From: Episyrphus balteatus
Lineage: Eukaryota > Arthropoda > Insecta > Diptera > Syrphidae
DNA: 64,000 bases
Assembly: GCF_945859705.1 (NCBI RefSeq)
Contig: NC_079135.1
Location: 16,184,501 to 16,248,500 of the forward strand
Reading direction: 5' to 3'
Below, in pieces: positions 58,301 to 64,000 of the stretch (positions are counted from its first letter, which is position 1; every line of letters begins with the position of its first letter). The position numbers and the translations under genes are program-made. The notes below the pieces were generated by a model that was not told the origin of the DNA, made no database searches, and saw nothing but the letters and a program-made list of their open reading frames with translations.

Positions 58301-58858
58301 CGTTCTTGTAGGTAAGAGAGAGTGGTAAAGGTGTACATTGTACAACCTACCATAAGACCAAAATGAAACTTCTGACACTTTGAATTGTTAATATAAAAAG
58401 TGATGAGGTACCTAGCTACTAAGGAGATCTGTGACGACAGATTACCATCACTTGAGTCGACACACAAGGAAGACAGACTTTTCTAATTTTGTACAAAACC
58501 AGGAAAAGAAAGACCGCAAAAAAACACAACTTATTAATAGCCTTTAGGTTAACCCTTGAAGGTATTATACACTCTTGGTGGAACGTTCTTTTTGGCTTTT
58601 CTTTGAATCTGGTTTTTGTTTTATTGCAAAAATTTATTGTATAAATCTAAGATAGTTTAAGAAGTAAAAAGTCGTATGTGTTTGCCCACAAACTTGTGAA
58701 ATTAATAATTATAACTTAATTTTTAGCTGAATACCTATAGAGAATCTAAATTAAGGATTTGACCGAAATTGTAGGTTCATCTGTTACATCTTATTTACAT
58801 ATGAAGTATTTTTGGAAGAGTCTTTCTTGGTCGCTAGTTATAGACATTGCATGCTTCT
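55331..58858. other. Intergenic, AT-rich with microsatellites
   Basis: It contains an AG run (56692-56722) and polypyrimidine-rich stretches (57170-57240, 57570-57740). No supported gene. Confidence 0.55.
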
Positions 58859-58860
58859 TA

Positions 58861-59634
58861 GGGTGGGTCAAAAAAAATAGAAATTCTTTTTTTTTGATTT
58901 GGTACTCCGAAAAATCGATTGCTAGACCTCCGCTTTGCAATTTTCCATTTTTACATCAAGCTTCTACAAAAAAAAAAATAATTTTGTTATTAATTGACTT
59001 TTTATCAAATTTCTTTTCATATTCTTGTAGGAAATTGAACGCTCTGCAAAAAAAGCCTTATAAACTTTTTTCGTTGATCTAACCGTTGAATAGATATTTG
59101 AGGTCCAAAAATCGAGAAAATCTTTAAAAATTCGTTTTTTGTTCTTAATTTTGTAACAAATTGAAAAATTATAATAATCAAACGCGCAAGACATATTCTT
59201 GTTGGAAATTGATTCCTCCACAAAAAAGGTTGTGATAACTTTTTTCATTAATCTAACCATTCTAAAGATATTCGAGGTCAAAGTTAAAAAAAATATATAA
59301 ACATTTTATATTTTTAAAAAATTTCCAATTCACTGAAACTTCATTATTTTCAAATTAGCAAGATATATTCTTGTAGGGGCTTAAACGTTCTACAAAAAAT
59401 TCCTTGGAATCAAATTGATTACTTTAACTGTTTAGAAGATATTCTACAAGAATATGAAAAGAAATTTATTAAAAGGTCAATTAATAAAAAAATAATTTTT
59501 TTTTTAGTAGAAGCTTGATGTATCCCATTAATATAAAGAGCTCATATTTGGTGTGTATATTCTAGAGGTGTCTAGCAATCGATTTTTCGGAGTACCAAAT
59601 CAAAAAAAAGAATTTCGATTTTTTTGACCCAACC
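58861..59634. mobile_element. TA-flanked foldback with GGGTGGGTC termini, 774 bp
   Basis: It begins GGGTGGGTCAAAAAAA (58861) and ends TTTTTTGACCCAACC (59634), with TA on both sides (58859-58860, 59635-59636). Arms of about 190 bp pair (for example AGAATTTCAATTT/GGTACTCCGAAAAATCGATT). The middle holds about three tandem copies of a ~125-bp block starting CATATTCTTGTAGG and ending AGATATTCGAGGTC. Open frames here are repeat by-products. Confidence 0.7.
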
Positions 59635-59636
59635 TA

Positions 59637-61511
59637 CTTCTAGAGGGCATCACCTCTAGAAGCGTGTCATGAACTATTTTTTTTTTTTTGTGAGACTATG
59701 AAAAACTTTATCAAGAATTTATAATTGATTGTTGATATTCATTCAGAATAATATTTTATTTTTTTTGGGGACATAATGATCAATCAACGCCATTGCAATC
59801 TAACCCCAAAAATATTTAGTGAGTTAGCAAATAAAATGCAAAATTTCATTTTCGGGAACGCTTTAGAACTCTGAATAAATACTGCAGTTTTACCGAGATA
59901 ATTTTGACATTGTTTGGTACTTTTAATCAGATTTCTATCCAAATACAGCTGGAATATATTTTATAATGAATATTAATATCTTTTAAAACGAATAAAGACA
60001 AGTATGATTTTTGATTTTGAAAAGTGCTCGCATTGACTTTTTCAAAAACGAAAAATTTATATTGTTCTAAGCTTAAAATAATTATTTAAAACTATTTTTT
60101 GAACAGTTTGCTGAGCAAAAATTATATATAATTGATTTAAAAAAAGGTAAAATGGAGATACCGTTTTAATTCGCCTCAATTTTTACTTTCGATTTTTTTT
60201 TGAAAAATCATTTTTTTTTTTCAAAACAAGTCTACCTATTAATTTTTTTTGAAATTTTATTTCTTCGAATACTATGCCACACAGATTATTTAACGCGTTT
60301 GCGAAGGCGTAAATTTTACATATTCAACACGTTTTCTTTAACAAGAATTAGCCATTTCGCATAACAGAGTTAGAACCACCAAGAGTTTGTTAAGGAAAAA
60401 AAGTTTAAAATATTAATCTGAGGTCCCTGAAAAAGCTGAGGGAAAATATACGTTGCGAAATTATAGATTTTCAGCCTAGATTTTTATGGTAGGTAGGTAG
60501 TTTTTTCAGAGTTAAAATAATTTAAATGGTCACTGTGGCCTATGTGTACCTTTTTTAACAATTTTTTAATAACTCTTCCACATGACTTTTTTGATCTATT
60601 TATGTGCATAAATTATCTTAAAATCGCTAATGACTTAAGCTCGAATAAACTTAAACTTAAAAAATGAAGAATCAGTTTGATTAATCGAACTTGGTCCATT
60701 AATAAATCTGTTAAGTTCATCCGCTACTGTAGAAGTAGCCTGACTCTAATAAAAGTCTAACGTATAGAAATAAATAAATTCTGAAATAAAAAAAGCTATA
60801 TTTTCTTAGTATACAAAATTTTCGAAGTATTCAAATCTCTAAATAATTTTAATAAAATCAAAAAAATAATCGTGTTAACAACACCAATTATAACTCAAGA
60901 ACGACCGATTTCTATGATCTTTGATTTGTTATATTCTTCGTCTTAATATCTAATATTTTTTTTTTTTTTTAATGTAAAATAGGTGGAGCTTTGTATTGGA
61001 GATAAAGTTAAGTTTGATAGTGTTATTTCTGTTTTCTCGATATACAATTTAAAATCAATGGACTATTCACAAACTTCAAAAGCCTAAACTTAAAATGCGA
61101 TTCACTAGAAAAACTTATTATTTTTTGAAATATGTATTTAAAATTTTAAGAGGCATGTTTATACACCTTTTCCAAACAAAAATATCAAAAGTGTTACATA
61201 TAAGCAGTACGTACTTGCTGTTATGATAAACAAGCTGTCATATTAATGTTTTGTTTGTTAAATATAGGGATTTTTTTATTGTATTTTTAATTTCATGAGA
61301 TAATTACTTAAACACCGTTTAGACGATTTTGGACAAAAAACTTAATACAGCCATTTGATTTCTGTTATAAATAGGAGTTTTAGGAAGAAGAATAATTTTT
61401 GTGTATTGAAATTTTATAATATTATTTAAAAAACTGTTAAAATTCCATTTTAGAGAATAGATTAATTTTTACTTCAAACCAAAAATTAAAAATATCATCG
61501 ACCCGTTTAAA
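59637..61511. other. Intergenic, nothing identified
   Basis: AT-rich, no gene or structured repeat recognised. Confidence 0.55.
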
Positions 61512-62830
61512 AAAATGCATGACTGGGCCACACGTTCTTGCTTTTATAGTAAAAAGTACATTAATATTAGCTTACCGATGGAAAAAATAATCATGAAAAA
61601 AAAAATCTTTTAATTTTTTTCCATTTTTACTTGCGATATAGGTACTATAAGGCAAGTTTAGGATTCGTAAAAAAATCGAACTCGAGATAACAATTTTACA
61701 TGACATTACGATGATCGAGAATGCCAAAAAAGTGGGTCCGGCAATTCTGTCTGTCTGTCTGTCTCTATCTGGAGCTGCAGCCTAAACAAGTGAAGTTATT
61801 TTGTTCAAACTTGGTATAGTTAGCAGTTTTTGGTAATTCCCTAGAGGGGAAATTGAAATAAGAGTCAACTTTTAAAATAAAAAAAATATTTTTGGTACCG
61901 TTATTAACGGTACCTGTCATAGAACAGTTTTTTTCGTTTCTGAATATCTCGTACAACTTTAACCCGATTTTAATAAAATTTTTATACAAAAGTGTTTAAG
62001 TAAAGGTAGGTAATATTAAAATTTTAGAAAATTTTCAAAAAACGCATTTTTGTATTTTTAAAAAATATTTCAATTTTTTTTTTTTGAAAATCAATTTTTT
62101 GAAAACGGATTATTGAAAAATTTTGAAATTTAGTTTTTATGTGTAAATTAATTATTTCTTCAAAATGGCATACCAACTATATGTTGAAAAATGTTACGAA
62201 TTTTTTATATATAAAAAATTATTTAAAAAAAAACGGCTCCTACGATTTTCGAAAATTTTTTTCTAAAAATACCTTATTATACAAGTAATAAAACGGCGTA
62301 CTTGTTTTTTAATATCATTTAAAGCGGTGTTTAATTAATTATAAAAACAGATTTTATTTTTTTACACTACCTATGAAATTTCTTGAAAATATCAAATTTT
62401 TCCTAATTTTCTTGAATAAAAGGCTTTAATATTAGAGTTACTTTAAGCATAAGAGCAAGTAGGTACGTGCTACCCCAGTCGTGCATTTTATTTATTTTTG
62501 TTTTTCAAAATTTGAATGAACTTAATCCTTTAAAATGATAAGAAATATCTGTGTGTATGGTTTGAATAAAATCGGTAGGTACATACTTTAACGAGAAATG
62601 CTTAAATAACCAAAATTTCAGTTTCGCAAAAAATTGCAACGCCATATTTCTTCTATATCAGAATATTTTGATTAAAACTAAAAACGCAGTTTGATCAAAA
62701 ATTTTGTATGGGAGGTACCTACACTTTTTACGTGAGATATTAAAAAACTTAAAAACCAACTTTAGAAATTACGAAAAAATCATCTGTACCTACCAGATTT
62801 CAAGAATAGAACTTCTTTGATGTCTAAAGA
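61512..62830. repeat. Two opposed fragments of the dispersed repeat family around an AT-rich core
   Basis: 61512 begins GCATGACTGGGCCACACGTT. Near 61650-61770 the reverse of the family's other end appears (GGCAAGTTTAGGATTCGT, CATGACATTACGATGATCGA, then CTGTCTGTCTGTCTGTC). At 62445-62490 GAGCAAGTAGGTACGTGCTA and CCCCAGTCGTGCATTTTA are in the opposite orientation. 62600-62830 resembles 20990-21230 (GCAACGCCATATTTC, AAACGCAGTTT). Confidence 0.5.
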
Positions 62831-64000
62831 TAACGAATTTTTAGAACATTGCCGCTATATATCCTCGTAGGCAGTAGGTACAGAATCACTTTGAAAAAAA
62901 TTAACTTTAGGCCTCGATCTTATGATGGACGTTTAGCTTAGTATATGGTCAAGCTTAAAATAATTAACAATCAGAATCTCTCCACCAAAGATCTCTTTTA
63001 ATCCAAGATACAATTATAATGTATTGACTAATTTCCCTCTGTTAATAAATTACCTACGTGTTATCTTTCACCTGAATGGTATCATTTTTCATAGAATTTC
63101 AAGAAGTTGTTGGAAAAAGAACACTTTTAATGAGTGGCGGTAATTATATCATTTGCACACACTAATTAAGGCTCAAATGAATAAAATTATGCGATGTTAT
63201 ATATAGTTTTTGTGGTTTGTGGTTAATGATGGTTTTTGGTTGTGTTTTTTTTTTTTTTTTTACCCATTTTTACTTATATAAAAGAGGATAAAAGGATTCT
63301 CTCTAAGTGCGAACGCATGTTCAAGTAATAAAAACCTAAAAGGGACAAACTTCGAAGAGAAGTAAAAGAGTAACGCTATGGTAACGATGAAAATGATGGA
63401 AATGCTTAAACAACTTTTTTCCTTACGCCGACCGCTACACGGCTTATTTTCTTCTTTGTCCTCTTATTAACTTTTCATGAACAAACAGATGATGAAAAGT
63501 TTACGTTGAAGTTTATCATTTTTGAGGAGACTGAAAAAAGGCAGGAGAAAGGATACAAAGTGGATGAATTTCGTATTAAGGAAATAACGCATCTCCTCCC
63601 CTCTCGTCAAAATTATATCAACGGATTCGACTTTATAGCCACATTGTGTAAAGTTTTCTGCAATATCGACACAATTACAGTGAAATGGAATTTCACTCTG
63701 ACGCTGGCGACGCACCACAACGACAATGTCAATTTGTGATTGTCTTCCGGTGCGGTTATTCAAGGTATATCCATGGGTTTATAGAAAGAGAGAGAAAATG
63801 AACGGAAAACAGGTGAATGTGTATTATGGTATATTGTCCGCTAGGAAAGGACATTATAATGGGAGGACCCCAATATCAAAAACAGTAGCATAACAGGACA
63901 CTTCCAACATACAAACATATACAAGGTGAATCCTTATATCAGAGGTGATAGTAGTGCGACATTAGCCCTGGCCATTTTGTTGAAGGTTGTACAATTTCTA
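62831..64000. other. Right edge, nothing firmly identified
   Basis: From 63290 onward composition is more balanced, and overlapping frames of 77 (+) and 98 (-) codons lie at 63467-63763. Neither shows recognisable features. It may be the upstream region of a gene beyond the window. Confidence 0.4.

Noticed and set aside
58964..59281. 105-codon minus-strand frame with internal repetition
   Set aside because: It arises from the tandem ~125-bp blocks inside the foldback 58861-59634.
63467..63763. Open frames of 98 (-) and 77 (+) codons at the right edge
   Set aside because: They overlap each other and show no features; could be part of a gene beyond the window but cannot be supported.

Overview
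The window looks like nuclear DNA from a fly (Diptera, probably Brachycera; genus not determinable from this alone). It is very AT-rich, with long homopolymer runs and large introns. It has canonical GT-AG splice sites, a fly-type initiator (TCAGT) near the left edge, a DM9-repeat gene, and a dense, mixed load of mostly non-autonomous DNA transposons. I see no sign of a prokaryotic, viral or organellar origin.

Only two protein-coding genes can be supported. (1) On the + strand, a six-coding-exon gene covers 13865-30055. A probable 5' UTR exon lies near the left edge (about 166-312), which would make the first intron about 13.5 kb. Its full-length product is a predicted 689-residue secreted protein. 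It has a signal peptide, three blocks of long Asp runs alternating with Ala/Pro-rich linkers, a short conserved-looking segment, a low-complexity Gln/Lys/Ser/Ala stretch, and a compact basic C-terminal domain. If the donor at 17692 is not used, the frame continues for 18 more codons into a basic tail, a stop and several poly(A) signals, giving a 327-residue acidic isoform. I do not recognise the family. (2) On the - strand, a two-exon gene at 54715-53732 encodes a 304-residue secreted protein built from four divergent DM9 (DUF3421) repeats.

The rest is intronic or intergenic DNA dominated by repeats. From left to right: a small inverted repeat (2080-2238); a ~150-bp tandem repeat (4.6-5.3 kb); a 1.05-kb inverted-repeat element (7140-8185); a 1680-bp PIF/Harbinger element with its TAA target duplication and decayed transposase and Myb-like genes (8477-10156); a 2.6-kb intronic satellite with a ~1-kb higher-order repeat (14.4-17.05 kb); a foldback element with a nested non-LTR retrotransposon 3' end (24713-26468); a hAT-type MITE with a perfect 8-bp duplication (27361-27861); a second large foldback (32.55-34.1 kb); three foldbacks whose arms are degenerate minisatellites (36.7-38.4, 40.96-41.46, 48.4-49.27 kb); a 13-bp minisatellite (51.2-52.1 kb); a TTAA-flanked MITE inside a (TTAATGG)n array (53217-53499); a 7-bp GATGAAA array (55.1-55.3 kb); and two TA-flanked elements with GGGTGG termini (45754-46077, 58861-59634).

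No functional link between the two genes is visible; they lie about 24 kb apart on opposite strands. The clearest biological leads are the isoform choice and modular acidic exons of the first gene, and the group of minisatellite-armed foldbacks, one of which has a perfect 60-bp hairpin stem.
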